Shown: positions 44,382 to 54,700 of the stretch, piece by piece | How positions within the stretch are numbered: position 1 is the first letter of the stretch | Layout of the letters: the number at the start of each line of letters is the position of its first letter | Source of the DNA: CAYRHJ01 sp964424105 | GTDB lineage: Bacteria > Planctomycetota > Phycisphaerae > UBA1845 | Reading direction: 5' to 3' | Length of the DNA: 64,000 bases | Assembly: GCA_964424105.1 (NCBI GenBank) | Contig: CAYRHJ010000001.1 | Coordinates: 62,001-126,000, forward strand | The notes under the pieces: model-generated | The model's input: only the letters and a program-made list of their open reading frames with translations | Databases searched by the model: none | Told to the model about the DNA's origin: nothing | Program-made: the position numbers and the translations under genes

Positions 44382-45167
44382 ATGCTCGTGATGGAACGCC
44401 GACCGTGGACCCACGATGAACTCATCAAAGTGTTGGCACTTTACTGCCAGATTCCGTTCGGCAAGATGCATCGCCGGAATCCGGCTGTGGTCGCGCTCGC
44501 ATCGGCGATTGACCGCACGCCATCGGCGGCTGCGCTCAAACTCGTGAACTTCGCGAGTCTTGACCCAGAACTGCGAGGGCGTGGCGTGAGTGGAATGACA
44601 AATGTTTCGCTGTCGGACAGACGAGTCTGGGAGGAGTTCTATGGTCGATGGGATGCGCTTTCGGACGCGTCGATTATCGATGTAGTGGAGGCTGCACTGC
44701 CTTTGCCGCGCAATCAAGAAGTCGAGCTACTACCGCCAACGGGGCCAACAGAAAACAATCGAGAGGGCAAAGTGCGCAGGGGACAATTGTTCTTCCGCGC
44801 GGCAGTCATGGCAGCACACGAATGGAAATGCTGCGTAACCGGAATAACCGCTTTGGAGTTGCTTCGGGCAAGCCACATCGTTCCGTGGGCGCAGAACACG
44901 GACCTGCGGCTTGACCCGCGCAACGGGCTGTGTCTTAACGCCCTTCACGACGCTGCGTTCGATCGTGGGCTGATCACATTCTCAGACGAGTTCGAGCTAT
45001 GTCTTTCATCACAGCTGAGGAACGATGTTCCAACAACAATATTCAAGGAAATGTTTGAAAAGCGATGCGGCGCGCCGATCACCATGCCTGAACGGTTCGC
45101 ACCCACAGCAGAGATGTCGTCCACCCTGAAATGGGGAATCGTGGAATTCCGGTCGTATCTGCCGTAG
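44382..45167 (+). CDS. HNH endonuclease (HNH_2 type)
   Basis: 261 residues from ATG 44382 (MLVMERRPWTHDEL; an ATG at 44391 is also possible). The C-terminal half carries an HNH_2 motif: WKCCVTGI, LRASHIVPWAQ, and DPRNGLCLNALHDAAFDRG. HNH_2 proteins are common as restriction or stress-associated nucleases. The N-terminal half (about 1-110) begins with WTHDELIKVLALYCQIPFGK, a helical module often found before HNH_2 and probably a DNA-reading part. It is divergent from the EcoRII-N-like gene and ends 9 bases before the antiporter gene. Confidence 0.85.
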   Translation: MLVMERRPWTHDELIKVLALYCQIPFGKMHRRNPAVVALASAIDRTPSAAALKLVNFASLDPELRGRGVSGMTNVSLSDRRVWEEFYGRWDALSDASIIDVVEAALPLPRNQEVELLPPTGPTENNREGKVRRGQLFFRAAVMAAHEWKCCVTGITALELLRASHIVPWAQNTDLRLDPRNGLCLNALHDAAFDRGLITFSDEFELCLSSQLRNDVPTTIFKEMFEKRCGAPITMPERFAPTAEMSSTLKWGIVEFRSYLP

Positions 45168-45176
45168 ACTGCTCGC

Positions 45177-46952
45177 ATGCATGACGTACCCTTGCTGACA
45201 ACCTTGGCGGCGGCTTTTGGCGCGGCGTGGGCCCTTGGGCTGGTGACGCACCGGATCGGCCTGTCGCCCATCGTGGGATACCTTTTCGCGGGCGTGTTGA
45301 TTGGCCCGCATAGTCCGGGGTTTGTGGCCGATGTCACGCTGGCTCCGCAGTTGGCTGAAATCGGCGTGATCCTGCTAATGTTCGGAGTGGGCCTGCATTT
45401 TCACCTTGAAGACCTGTTGGCGGTGCGATCGATCGCGATCCCCGGGGCGATCGCGCAGAGCGCCGCTGCCACCCTCGCAGGAGTCGCGATTTTTTGGTGG
45501 TTGGGGTGGCCTATGCGCGCCGGGCTGGTCATGGGGATGGCGATGGCGGTGGCCAGTACCGTTGTGCTGATTCGCGTGCTCGTGGACAACGATCAGCTCA
45601 ATTCCAACGCGGGTCGTGCCGCATTGGGCTGGCTCATCGTCGAGGACGTCTTCACCGTCATCATCCTGGTCATGATACCCGCGTTGGCCCGAGCCGGATC
45701 GGTCGTTGAGGAAGCACAGGGCACTTCGTCGCACATGCATTGGCTTGTGTCGCTCGCGGTCGTGCTGGGCAAGCTGGCGGTGATGGTCATCTTGCTCTAC
45801 GTGGCTGGTTCACGCATTGTGCCTTGGATTCTGATCCACGTGGCCCAGGTCAAATCGCGAGAACTCTTCACCTTGACGGTGCTTGTGCTTTCGATTGCGG
45901 TGGCGACCGGGGCGTCGGCGCTGTTTGGAGGCTCGGTAGCACTCGGTGCATTCCTGGCTGGAATGGTTGTGGGCCAGTCGCCCGTCAGCCAGCAGGCGGG
46001 CATTGATGCTCTGCCGTTGCGCGATGCCTTCGCCGTGCTGTTTTTTGTGGCTGTGGGCATGCTCTTCGACCCTTCTTTCCTTCTGGAAGAGCCTCAACTG
46101 GTATTGGGCGGGCTTGTGATCGTGATGATCGCCAAGCCGCTGGCGGCTCTCGCCATCGTGGCGATACTTGGGCATCCAGTGCGAACGGCGCTGACCATCG
46201 CGGTGGGTCTGGCTCAGATCGGCGAGTTTTCATTTATCGTCGGCGAACTCGCCCGCAGGCACGGCTTGGTGTCGGAAGCTGGCACGAACGTTCTTGTCGC
46301 GACCTCGCTGGTGTCCATCATGCTCAACCCGATCCTATTTCGCGCGATTGATCCAGCCGAGACCTGGCTTCGACGCAGACCGTTCCTGTGGAAGGTGCTC
46401 AGCGGGAAATCGGAGCGACGTGCCCGCCGGCTCAACGTCCAAGCGGGCGAACAGCTCAAATCTCACCCCGGCGATTTGGCCATCGTCGTTGGCTATGGTC
46501 CCGTCGGTCAGCAGGTTGATCGGCTGTTGCGCGAGGCTGATATGCAAACCGTGGTGATTGATTTGAACATCGATACCGTGACGCGGCTGAGTGCGGAGGG
46601 CCGAGTCGCCATCTACGGCGATGCCATGCGCATCGAGCTGCTCAAGCAGGCCGGGCTGGCCCGAGCGTCGCATCTGGTCTGGACCACGCCCCATTTGGCC
46701 AACTTTTACCAATTGGTGCAGACGGTGAAGGACGCAAAACCGTCTATTCGATTGCTGATCCGCAGCCGGTACCTGCGGGAGGCGGCCGACGTCCGGCGAG
46801 TCGGCGCGGACGTGACCGTGATTGACGAGATCGAATCGGCGGTGGCGCTGACCGAGCATGTACTGGCAGAAACCCAAGCCCACCCCGACCGTGTTCGCGC
46901 CGAGATCGACCGGGTACGGCAGCAACTCGGCGGGGGCTTCTCCGGCCGTTGA
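45177..46952 (+). CDS. CPA2 cation:proton antiporter with TrkA-N domain (KefB/YbaL-like)
   Basis: 591 residues. Residues about 1-395 are a sodium/proton-exchanger domain with about 12 hydrophobic segments (SPIVGYLFAGVLIGP, GVGLHFHLEDL). Residues about 430-560 form a TrkA-N/RCK Rossmann domain (AIVVGYGPVGQQVDRLL, VVIDLN) that binds NAD(H) or a nucleotide and gates transport. The C-terminal 100 residues were duplicated as the fragment at 24853-25142. A K+/H+ or glutathione-gated role cannot be distinguished. No KefF/KefG partner is adjacent. Confidence 0.92.
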   Translation: MHDVPLLTTLAAAFGAAWALGLVTHRIGLSPIVGYLFAGVLIGPHSPGFVADVTLAPQLAEIGVILLMFGVGLHFHLEDLLAVRSIAIPGAIAQSAAATLAGVAIFWWLGWPMRAGLVMGMAMAVASTVVLIRVLVDNDQLNSNAGRAALGWLIVEDVFTVIILVMIPALARAGSVVEEAQGTSSHMHWLVSLAVVLGKLAVMVILLYVAGSRIVPWILIHVAQVKSRELFTLTVLVLSIAVATGASALFGGSVALGAFLAGMVVGQSPVSQQAGIDALPLRDAFAVLFFVAVGMLFDPSFLLEEPQLVLGGLVIVMIAKPLAALAIVAILGHPVRTALTIAVGLAQIGEFSFIVGELARRHGLVSEAGTNVLVATSLVSIMLNPILFRAIDPAETWLRRRPFLWKVLSGKSERRARRLNVQAGEQLKSHPGDLAIVVGYGPVGQQVDRLLREADMQTVVIDLNIDTVTRLSAEGRVAIYGDAMRIELLKQAGLARASHLVWTTPHLANFYQLVQTVKDAKPSIRLLIRSRYLREAADVRRVGADVTVIDEIESAVALTEHVLAETQAHPDRVRAEIDRVRQQLGGGFSGR

Positions 46953-47106
46953 AGTCGCATTCAACCGCAGCAAGGGGTGGAGCAATCGGCGCACCATGGA
47001 ATGGCCGGCGTCTTGGTGTTCCTTCACAAACTCAAGGACGATGAACAACGACAGGATACGGTCGTGTTCACGCCCTCGACTTCCGATTGGCCCGCCTCGG
47101 TTTCGT

Positions 47107-47210
47107 TGCGACATGCGACATGCGACATGCGGCAGGCGACGTAACCGCGTCGCACTATCGAACGGCATCGCTTTGCGACGTAACCGCGTCGAACTATCGA
47201 ACGGTATCGT
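47107..47210. repeat. Heptamer array and 39-base tandem repeat at a gene 3' end
   Basis: GCGACAT is repeated about three times from 47108. Then a 39-base unit beginning GCGACGTAACCGCG at 47136 is repeated from 47175. The second unit covers the stop and last codons of the leftward lipoprotein gene (ending at 47194). Confidence 0.8.
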
Positions 47211-48219
47211 TGATGGCGCGTGGCCCGACGTAGGCGATCATACCAGTATCCAGCGCCGCGCTGAGGTTGCCCCCGACCGCCCATACACCGCCTTCCGGAT
47301 CAACCCATGTTCCGTGGAAATCCAACGGCGTGTCGAAATCGGTCGAAAGCAACTGCCAGCCTGAATCGGTCCTGCGTACGATGCTGCCATCGTTCCCCGC
47401 CGCGGCTGTGTTCATCCCGGAAACGAAGACACCATTCAATTGCAGAACGTGCCGCTCGGCGCGGTTCACGAAGGCTTCACCATCAAGCTCCGCGATCACC
47501 GCGTCTCCGTGCCCGCCTACCGCGATCACGTTGGCGTCGTCCCCATGCACGGTGAAAAGCGTGCGCGAGGTATCGCTGGGCACCTGCGACCATGTTCCAT
47601 TGACGTAATGCAACACCAGCCCCAGCCGCCCGACCACCCACACGTCGTCGGCACTTCGTCCCCACGCTTTGTAGAGGATCGGCAATGCGTTCGGCATCGC
47701 GGCTGATATGTCTTCCTCAGTCCAACTGGTGCCGTCGTACCGCCAGATAAAACCGCCATCGTCCGGGTTATCAAGATCGCCCCCGACGGCCCAGGCGTTG
47801 TTGGCGTCGGCGCCCCAGACTCCGAAGACCGTGGCCTCGCTCGGTGTGGCAAATCGGGCGAACGCACTGCTGTCGGGATCAAAACGGAGAATCATTCCGC
47901 CTTCCCCGGCCATGAAGTATTCGCCTCCTATCAGTGACTGGCTGATCCACCAGAGATCGCCGCTTTCACCGGTCACCAGCCGTTCCCAGGCTTGTCCGTC
48001 GTAATGCAGTACGTACGGTCCGTTTCCGTCGCCGGGGTCGGCACCGACCGTGTAGACCTCCCCCTCAGTCGTTCCGGTGATCGACAGCATCGCGGCTGAC
48101 AGATTGGCGAATACCAGCCGGCTTGTCACCCCACCGCCGTTCGTCGTTAGAACGCACTGCCCGCCAGCCAGTGCTGATATGCAAGCTGCGCATAGAATCG
48201 CCGCTTTTGGTACGCTCAT
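47194..48219 (-). CDS. Exported propeller-like protein, paralogue B
   Basis: About 341 residues from MSVPKAAIL, with a signal peptide and Cys near 22 (AGGQC). Close paralogue of the gene at 34732-35823, sharing GxTVGADPGDGxGPYVLHYDG, DLWWIS, VFGVWGADANNAWAVGG, RTLFTVHGDD and DFHGTWVDPEGGVWAVGG. It has the same seven or so blade-like repeats and no catalytic motif. Its last codons lie within a 39-base tandem repeat, so its C-terminus may have been remodelled. Function unknown. Confidence 0.8.
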   Translation of the reverse strand: MSVPKAAILCAACISALAGGQCVLTTNGGGVTSRLVFANLSAAMLSITGTTEGEVYTVGADPGDGNGPYVLHYDGQAWERLVTGESGDLWWISQSLIGGEYFMAGEGGMILRFDPDSSAFARFATPSEATVFGVWGADANNAWAVGGDLDNPDDGGFIWRYDGTSWTEEDISAAMPNALPILYKAWGRSADDVWVVGRLGLVLHYVNGTWSQVPSDTSRTLFTVHGDDANVIAVGGHGDAVIAELDGEAFVNRAERHVLQLNGVFVSGMNTAAAGNDGSIVRRTDSGWQLLSTDFDTPLDFHGTWVDPEGGVWAVGGNLSAALDTGMIAYVGPRAINDTVR

Positions 48220-48750
48220 GTATCGGAAACAGGTTGGAGTTCGCTTTTTCAAGAAACCTCCCAGCCACACCGGCTTTCAAACCATGCTTTACTTAACCCG
48301 CGAGGGATGGGTTTCCCGACCTTCGCCCTGCGAAGTAGGGATGGCCTCGCGCCGTGCACGCAACACCGCAGGAGAAGCCTGAGCCACTTCCGAGGTTGAA
48401 TCGACGATCCGGGTCTAGTCACGCCCTTGTTTGATCGTATAGCAAGCACGCATCGCTAGGCAAATGGCTAGATCAGATATAGCACGACCCGACATGGGGC
48501 GCGTATTTCATGTGCCCGGTTACCGGATCCGGCATTTCCGGACGCTCGGTCCAATTGTAAGCTACGCAGCGTCATTCGTTTATATTCGGCATCCTTGCCG
48601 CCAGCCGGCCCGGCCGCCGGCACTGGGAATCCCTGGGTCATGGAATACGTGACGCCTGATGACGGAACATCAATAAAAGCACTATTGCGTGCCGGCGATC
48701 CTGGCAAAACCTTGTCAACGGATGCTAATGATGTCTACAATCAGCATCAT
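48220..48750. other. Divergent intergenic region
   Basis: About 530 bases without a convincing gene. A GC-rich inverted repeat (GCCGGCCCGGCCGCCGGC) lies near 48603-48620. The frame open from 48595 lacks a signal at its start and is better begun at 48751. Promoters for both neighbouring genes are presumably here. Confidence 0.5.
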
Positions 48751-49431
48751 ATGACATTATTCAGGACATCAGGGCTGATACGGCATCCGCGATCGCGCGG
48801 CGGCCTACTGATTCTCGGACTGCTGCTTTGCATCGCGGGGATCCAAGGTTGCCCGTCCGGGGTGACCGCCCCCATGGACCCCGAACCTGGAATGAACCCA
48901 GACCCAACCGATGACCCCGAACCGGGAACGGATCCTGACCCGATTGATGACCCCGAACCGGGAACGGATCCTGACCCAATCGATGACCCCGAGCCGGGAA
49001 CAGATCCTGACCCAATCGATGACCCCGTGGTGATCCCCCGACTGCTGCTCGGCGTGAACGAAGGCGGGGTTTTCCGCGAGCTTCAGAACGGCGACGACAT
49101 CGGGGTCCATCTCGGCGGTCAGGGTGGAATTCACGTGTTCCTGTCATTGCGCGGCGAAGGCGTTGAACGTAGGGATTTCCTTCTCGTCGGGCAAACGCTG
49201 ACTTTCGTGGATGAAAATATGTTGGCAGCGCCAGATCTCGAACTGCCCACTTTCTCGTTTCAGGAGCGAGACGGCAACATCGAATTTCTCGACTATTTCA
49301 TTTCCCTTTCAGGCTCCCAGAACACCGTCCGCGACCGCCTCGTCCGCGTGGAAATGTCGTTACGCGATCCCAACGACGAAACGTTTAATTACTCAGCTTC
49401 CGTGCTACTCAGGTTCGTCGACGCGTCTTGA
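48751..49431 (+). CDS. Lipoprotein with DPEPGTDPDPI tandem repeats
   Basis: 226 residues beginning MTLFRTSGLIRHPRSRGG, with an N-region rich in Arg, a hydrophobic core and a lipobox (GIQGC). A Pro/Asp-rich linker of three 12-residue units (DDPEPGTDPDPI), encoded by three 36-base tandem repeats, follows. The C-terminal part (about 95-226) is a beta-rich domain with no recognised family. The linker probably spaces the domain from the membrane. The ATG at 48751 has no obvious Shine-Dalgarno site. Confidence 0.72.
   Translation: MTLFRTSGLIRHPRSRGGLLILGLLLCIAGIQGCPSGVTAPMDPEPGMNPDPTDDPEPGTDPDPIDDPEPGTDPDPIDDPEPGTDPDPIDDPVVIPRLLLGVNEGGVFRELQNGDDIGVHLGGQGGIHVFLSLRGEGVERRDFLLVGQTLTFVDENMLAAPDLELPTFSFQERDGNIEFLDYFISLSGSQNTVRDRLVRVEMSLRDPNDETFNYSASVLLRFVDAS
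48910..49017. repeat. Three 36-base tandem repeats encoding a Pro/Asp linker
   Basis: Units begin at 48910, 48946 and 48982 (each GATGACCCCGA-CCGGGAAC...), with a truncated fourth at 49018. 36 bases keeps the frame; copy number may vary between strains. Confidence 0.88.
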
Positions 49432-49448
49432 ACGACTGGGATTAAACC

Positions 49449-51041
49449 GTGGTGGCAACGACCAGATCGTTCACGACGCACGCCTGCTTCCCATTCATCG
49501 CCGGATCGCGGCGAATGGTCATCGCGCTAGCAGCCGGCATGATCAGCCTGAATGCCGCCGCTTCGATCGGATTCGCCAAGCCACCCGCACCCGGCGGTAC
49601 GCAGAAGCAGGACGCAGCCGATGGGCCGGCAACGCACCATCTCCCGGTGTCGGACAGCAGTGCGGCAGTCGCGCCAGACAACCTTGAATCGCCGCCGACG
49701 TCACCCGCATCGCGGGAACGGCCACCCGAGTTTCTCAACCTCCGCTACAACGAGGATTACTCGTACCTCGACGAATTTCCCGAAGCGCGCCAGCACGATC
49801 CGTGGCTCAACCTGAAAAACATCGATCTTGGCGACCGGTGGCGGCTGGATTTCGGCGGCGAGTTTCGGCTGCGGGCGGAGAATCGCACCAACCCCTTCTT
49901 CGGTCTGACGGACGAAACGTCTGACACCCAGCAGAACTACCGCTGGTTGCTGCATGCGAACGTGCGCTTCGGCAAGCTGTTTCGCATCTTCGCCGAGGGG
50001 ATCTTCGCCCATGTCGAGAGCCAGGATGGGCCTTTCCAACCTACACAGGAAAACCACGGCGACATCCAACAGCTCTTCATCGACGTCCGGCCCCTGGGCG
50101 AAGAGACGCCGTTCACGCTGCGGTTAGGGCGGCAGGAGCTGTACTACGGACATGACAGGATGATCGGCGCGTTCGAGTGGATCTCCACACGTCGGCGCTT
50201 CGACGGTGTCAAGGTCTTCTATCACACCGATAATTGGGACGTCGACGTTTTCGCCGTGCGGCCGGTACGCGTCGAGCGAACCGCCGGCGATGACTGGAAC
50301 GACGAATATAACTTCTATGGCGTCTACACCACGTTCCGACCGTTCGCCGGACACGGACTGGACCTTTACGCGTTCCACTCCGACCGCTCCGACCATGTTG
50401 AGAACCCCAACGGCCACATCGGCGGGCGATCGGTGACAACCGCCGGCACTCGAATCTGGGGCGAACTTGATGGCTGGGACTATGATATCGAGGCGGCAGG
50501 ACAATGGGGTCAGTGGGCGGGCGACACGGTGCAGGCCACGTTTATCGAGGCGGACTTCGGCTACAAGTTCGATCACCCGTGGTACCCGCGAATCGGCACC
50601 GGCCTGGGGTGGGCCTCGGGCGACGACGATCCTTTCGATCGGCACGTGGGCACGTGGGACCAACTCTTCACCTATGACCACGTGTGCATATCTTTTCAGG
50701 ACCTTGTTGGCCGGCAGAATCTTACGCGGTACTACCTGTCGCTTGAAGCTTGGCCGACCTCGAAATTCAAGGCGTCCGTCTTTTACCACCTTTATTGGCT
50801 CAACGAGGAGACCGACTATTACTACAACGCCGGGGCAAGTCCGGTCCTTCGCGACCCCTATGGGCACGGCGGAAAGGAACTTGGGCAGGCGCTCGAATTG
50901 CAGCTTGAATACCACATTGATGTACACGCGAGCATCATGGCGGTGTATTCGCATTTCTGGGACGGCGGGTTCTTTCACAGCGTCGTCGGCGATGATGACG
51001 ATCCCGACCTGTTCTTCCTACAGTTTCGCTACAGATTCTGA
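49449..51041 (+). CDS. Outer-membrane beta-barrel protein, alginate-export family
   Basis: 530 residues with a signal peptide (hydrophobic stretch about 24-40), a Pro/Ala-rich linker, then a barrel region starting around residue 95 and ending in Phe (FLQFRYRF), as expected for outer-membrane insertion. Motifs of the AlgE/alginate_exp family: LGRQELYYGHDRMIGAFEW, FDGVKVFYHTDNWDVDVFAVRP. The family forms specific channels for polysaccharides or other anions, with substrate not predictable. The GTG at 49449 (or 49452) is the start. It implies a Gram-negative-type envelope. Confidence 0.85.
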   Translation: MVATTRSFTTHACFPFIAGSRRMVIALAAGMISLNAAASIGFAKPPAPGGTQKQDAADGPATHHLPVSDSSAAVAPDNLESPPTSPASRERPPEFLNLRYNEDYSYLDEFPEARQHDPWLNLKNIDLGDRWRLDFGGEFRLRAENRTNPFFGLTDETSDTQQNYRWLLHANVRFGKLFRIFAEGIFAHVESQDGPFQPTQENHGDIQQLFIDVRPLGEETPFTLRLGRQELYYGHDRMIGAFEWISTRRRFDGVKVFYHTDNWDVDVFAVRPVRVERTAGDDWNDEYNFYGVYTTFRPFAGHGLDLYAFHSDRSDHVENPNGHIGGRSVTTAGTRIWGELDGWDYDIEAAGQWGQWAGDTVQATFIEADFGYKFDHPWYPRIGTGLGWASGDDDPFDRHVGTWDQLFTYDHVCISFQDLVGRQNLTRYYLSLEAWPTSKFKASVFYHLYWLNEETDYYYNAGASPVLRDPYGHGGKELGQALELQLEYHIDVHASIMAVYSHFWDGGFFHSVVGDDDDPDLFFLQFRYRF

Positions 51042-51379
51042 TGTGGCCGGTATCTTGCCAACGTGGTTGCAATCGCCTGCGTCCGTCAATTCGGCGAACG
51101 CCTGCGTGCGTCATTCCGGCGAACGCCGGAATCCAGAAGTCGTCTGCCTGGACTCCGGCTTGCGCCGGCGTGACCGTCAGGATGACCCCGCTCGCGCGAC
51201 CATGGCAAGAACCTTAATATCGAATGACCCTGCCCACGGCCCGATGATTCTTGCATCCCATCGGACGCTGAAATATAGTCACCGTGGCGTGGTGACCGTT
51301 CAACACGCCGTGCGAGGCATGGTGCGGGCCAAGACTGGACATCGAATCTTGCGATTGCGCGCATTCAGGGAGTCCTAGC
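51042..51379. other. Intergenic region with two-hairpin repeat
   Basis: No gene is seen. Contains the palindromes at 51113-51132 and 51152-51171, which could also act as the terminator for the barrel protein gene. Confidence 0.6.
51113..51171. repeat. Two-hairpin dispersed repeat (ATTCCGGC family)
   Basis: ATTCCGGCGAACGCCGGAAT (51113-51132), a 19-base spacer CCAGAAGTCGTCTGCCTGG, and ACTCCGGCTTGCGCCGGCGT (51152-51171). Same arrangement, same 39-base spacing and near-identical spacer as at 61431-61489. Confidence 0.88.
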
Positions 51380-51646
51380 GTGCCGAATCTGATATTCCGC
51401 TTGCGTCGTGCCCTTCGGGCCCTCTATCTCACGCTCGCCTGGCTGGCGGTGGGTGTTCTTCCCAACCACATGAGTTGTAGCCAGATTGTTCAGGACTCGT
51501 TGGCCAACGGCACGAGCAACTTCCTGACGACTGCGACCACCAATATCCTAAGCCTCCTTTTCTTGCCGGATTGGCTGCGCGGTGGTGATCCGGCCGACGG
51601 CGGTAACGGTAACGGCGATCCATTTCAGCCTCCCGTGCAGACCTGA
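51380..51646 (+). CDS. Small exported protein, unknown function
   Basis: 88 residues from a GTG: MPNLIFRLRRALRALYLTLAW starts an Arg-rich signal peptide with a hydrophobic core, and Cys at 33 (MSCSQIVQ) follows. The remainder (NFLTTATTNILSLLFLPDWLRGG) ends in a Gly/Asn/Pro tail. No known domain. The signal peptide and position suggest a real gene, but short length and lack of a strong ribosome-binding site leave doubt. Confidence 0.5.
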   Translation: MPNLIFRLRRALRALYLTLAWLAVGVLPNHMSCSQIVQDSLANGTSNFLTTATTNILSLLFLPDWLRGGDPADGGNGNGDPFQPPVQT

Positions 51647-51708
51647 CGTTTGATCACATCAGTCCGGCGGCTCCGTTGCCGGCGGCTCGTTCACGGCGGG
51701 CGCCTGGG

Positions 51709-54700
51709 TCAGTCGCTGGGCAGCTTCGCCCGCCACTCGGCGGCCTTGGTGGCGTACCCTTGGCCCGGCTCGGCGGCGTGCCAGGCGTCGTAGAGTTTGA
51801 CCAACTGCTCGATGCATTTGACCGTGCGTTCGTGGTCCTCGCCGAAACCCGTGGCGAGCAGTTCGTGGGCTTCGAGAAGCGTTGTCTGCCCCGCGGGGTA
51901 ATTCTGCAATGTTGTCTGGACGCATCCGAACTTTGATAGGTAATTGCCTAGCCATTTCGCGTCGGTCCCAGTCAAAGTATCCCGGGCAGCGCGTTCCGCC
52001 TCGGAAAATAAATCGTAGGCCTCCGCGTGTCGCCCGAGTTGATGCATTAACTCACCCAAATTGCCGATGCAACTCAGCGTTTGTACGTGCTCTTCTCCCC
52101 TGACACGCCGGAACCCCTCCACCGCCGATCGGAAGTACGGCTCGGCCTCGGCGATCCTGCCTTGCGATTTCAATAGGAAGCCCATGTTGTTGATCGAGAT
52201 GAGCGTATCTTCGTGGTCATCACCAAGCAGTCGTCGGCAACGCTCAAGTACTTCGCGGTAGTAAGGCTCTGCTGCATCCGGTTTTCCCTGCTGTTGGAGA
52301 AGCTTACCCATGTTATAGATCCTTCGTCGCGTATCCGCATGGTCGTCGCCCAAAAGGCGACGGGAGCGCTCCAGCACCTCACGGAAGTACGGTTCGGCGT
52401 CGCTGAGCTTTCCCTGCGATTTGAGAACGTATGCCATATTGTTCATCAACCGCAATGTAGCGGGATGGTCGTCACCCAATACACGCCGGCGCCCTTCCAG
52501 GGCCTCTCTCCAATAACCTTCGGCCTCAACCAGGTCCCCATTGTCGTACAAGAGCGATGCCAAGTTGCTCATGGCGATCAGCGTGTGGGGGTGGTAGTCG
52601 CCCAGGACACGACGGTAACCCTCCAGGCCCTCGCGGTAATAACGTTCGGCCTCGTCTCGCCTACCTTGTTGCTCGAGGAGCGACCCCATGCAGCCGACCG
52701 ACGTCAGTGTGTCCGGGTGACCGTTGCCCAGGACGCGACGGAAACCTTGCAGTGCCTCGCGGAAGTACGGTTCAGCCTCGGACAGCTTGCCCTGGTTCTT
52801 CAACCAGTAGCCCATGTTTTGGAAGGACTCGAGCGTTTCTGGGTCGTCATCACCGAGGACGCGGCGGCGGCCCTCCAGCGCCTCGCGCCCGTAGCGTTCG
52901 GCCTCGACATCTTGACCCTTGTCCGTAGATAGAATCGCCATGTTGTTGATGGATTCCAACGTGTCCGGGTGGTCATCACCGAGGACGCGACGGCGACGCT
53001 CAAGTGCTTGCTTCCAGTACGGTTCTGCCTTGCTCACAAGGCCTTGTGCCAGAAACAGCTTTCCGAAATCGTTCATTGAAGCGAACGTGTCGGGGTGGTC
53101 GTCGCCGAGGTGTTCGCGGCGGAGGCGGAGGGCTTCTTCCTGTGGAGCGGTCGCCTGGTCGAGCAGGCCTACGTCGCGCAGGGTGTTGGCCACGGTCTGC
53201 AAGAGGCGGACTTTGACCAGCGGTTGGTCAGCCAAGTCCTTCTCGATGGCTGTCAGTGCCCGCTCGAAGATGTTCTCGTCCAGCGTCTCCAGGGCGACGT
53301 TGGTAAAGTTGACGCCCGCCAGCGATGATTCCAGCGCTTGCAATCCGGCTTCGATGTCCGCCGGGTCCGCCCCGCGGCCAGCCAGCGCCTCCCGGCGCCG
53401 GTTGAGGATGTCCGTGCGCAGCCGGACGCCCATCAGCTCTGTGTCGATCTCGGAGAGTTGCGACGCCTGGAACTCGGCGACCTGTTCCAATTCCTGGGAG
53501 CGCTGTTCGGCCTCGCCGCGGGCCTGGTCCGCGCGCTGGCGCTCGCCTTCCGCGCGTTCGCGTTCGGATTCCGCTTCCTCACGGGCGCGGCTCTGTTCCT
53601 GTTCCGCCAGGACGGCGCGTTTCGCTTCTTGTTCCGCGCGTTGGCGCTCGAAGTCGGCGCGGAGATACAGCGACGTGCTCACGATGACGCCGGCGACGAG
53701 CACCACGAACACCGTGGCTACCGCGGAAATCAGGCCCTTGTTCCGTCGGGCAAACATGCGCAATTGGTAAGCCACGCTCGGCGGGCGGGCGCTGATGGTC
53801 TCGTTGTTCAGGTAGCAGCGGATGTCGGCGGTCAGGGCCGAGGCCGACTGATAACGGCGCTCGCGGTCTTTCTCCAGGGCCTTGAGCGCGATGGTCTCCA
53901 CGTCGCCGCGCAGCGCCCGGTTGATCGTGCTGGGATTGGTGGGCTGCTGCTCGCGGATCACCCGAGTGGCCTCGTAGACCGCGGCACGGGACAGGTCGTA
54001 GGGCAACTGCCCGGTGAGCAGCTCGTAGAGCACCACGCCCAATGCGTACACGTCGCTCCGCGTGTCGATGTCGTGCGGGTCGGCTTCGCATTGCTCGGGG
54101 GACATGTACTGCAACGTGCCGATCAGTTGGCCGACGTGCGTCTGAAGCGTGGTCAAGGCCATGTCCGAGTCGGTGCTGCGGGCCACGCCGAAGTCGATGA
54201 CCTTCACTTGCCCGGCGGAATCGACGAGGATGTTGCCGGGCTTGAGGTCGCGGTGGATGATGCCCTTCTGATGGCCGTGGTGAACGGCGTCGCACACCTG
54301 GATGACGAGCGCCAGCCGCTCCCTCGTGCCGAGATTCTTCTCCTTGACGTATTGGTTGATCGGCTTGGCGTTGGGGATGTACTCCATCGCGAAGTAGGGG
54401 ACGGTGACACCGCCGTCGCGATGCGTGCCGGCTTGGTAGACCTGGGCGATGCCCGGATGACGCAGTCGGGCCAGCAGTTGCGATTCGTATTCGAAACGGC
54501 GCAGCGCCGATGGCGAGGCGATCCCGGTGCGCATCAATTTGACGGCCACGGTGCGGCGGGGCTGTTCCTGAATCGCCTGGTAGACCGTCCCCATCCCTCC
54601 CGAGGCGATGACCCGCTTGATGTGGTACTGCCCGATGCGCTTGGGCATCGTTGCTCCGGGCGGCGGCGTGGACGCGTGCGTTTCCGTTGAAGAGATGTGC

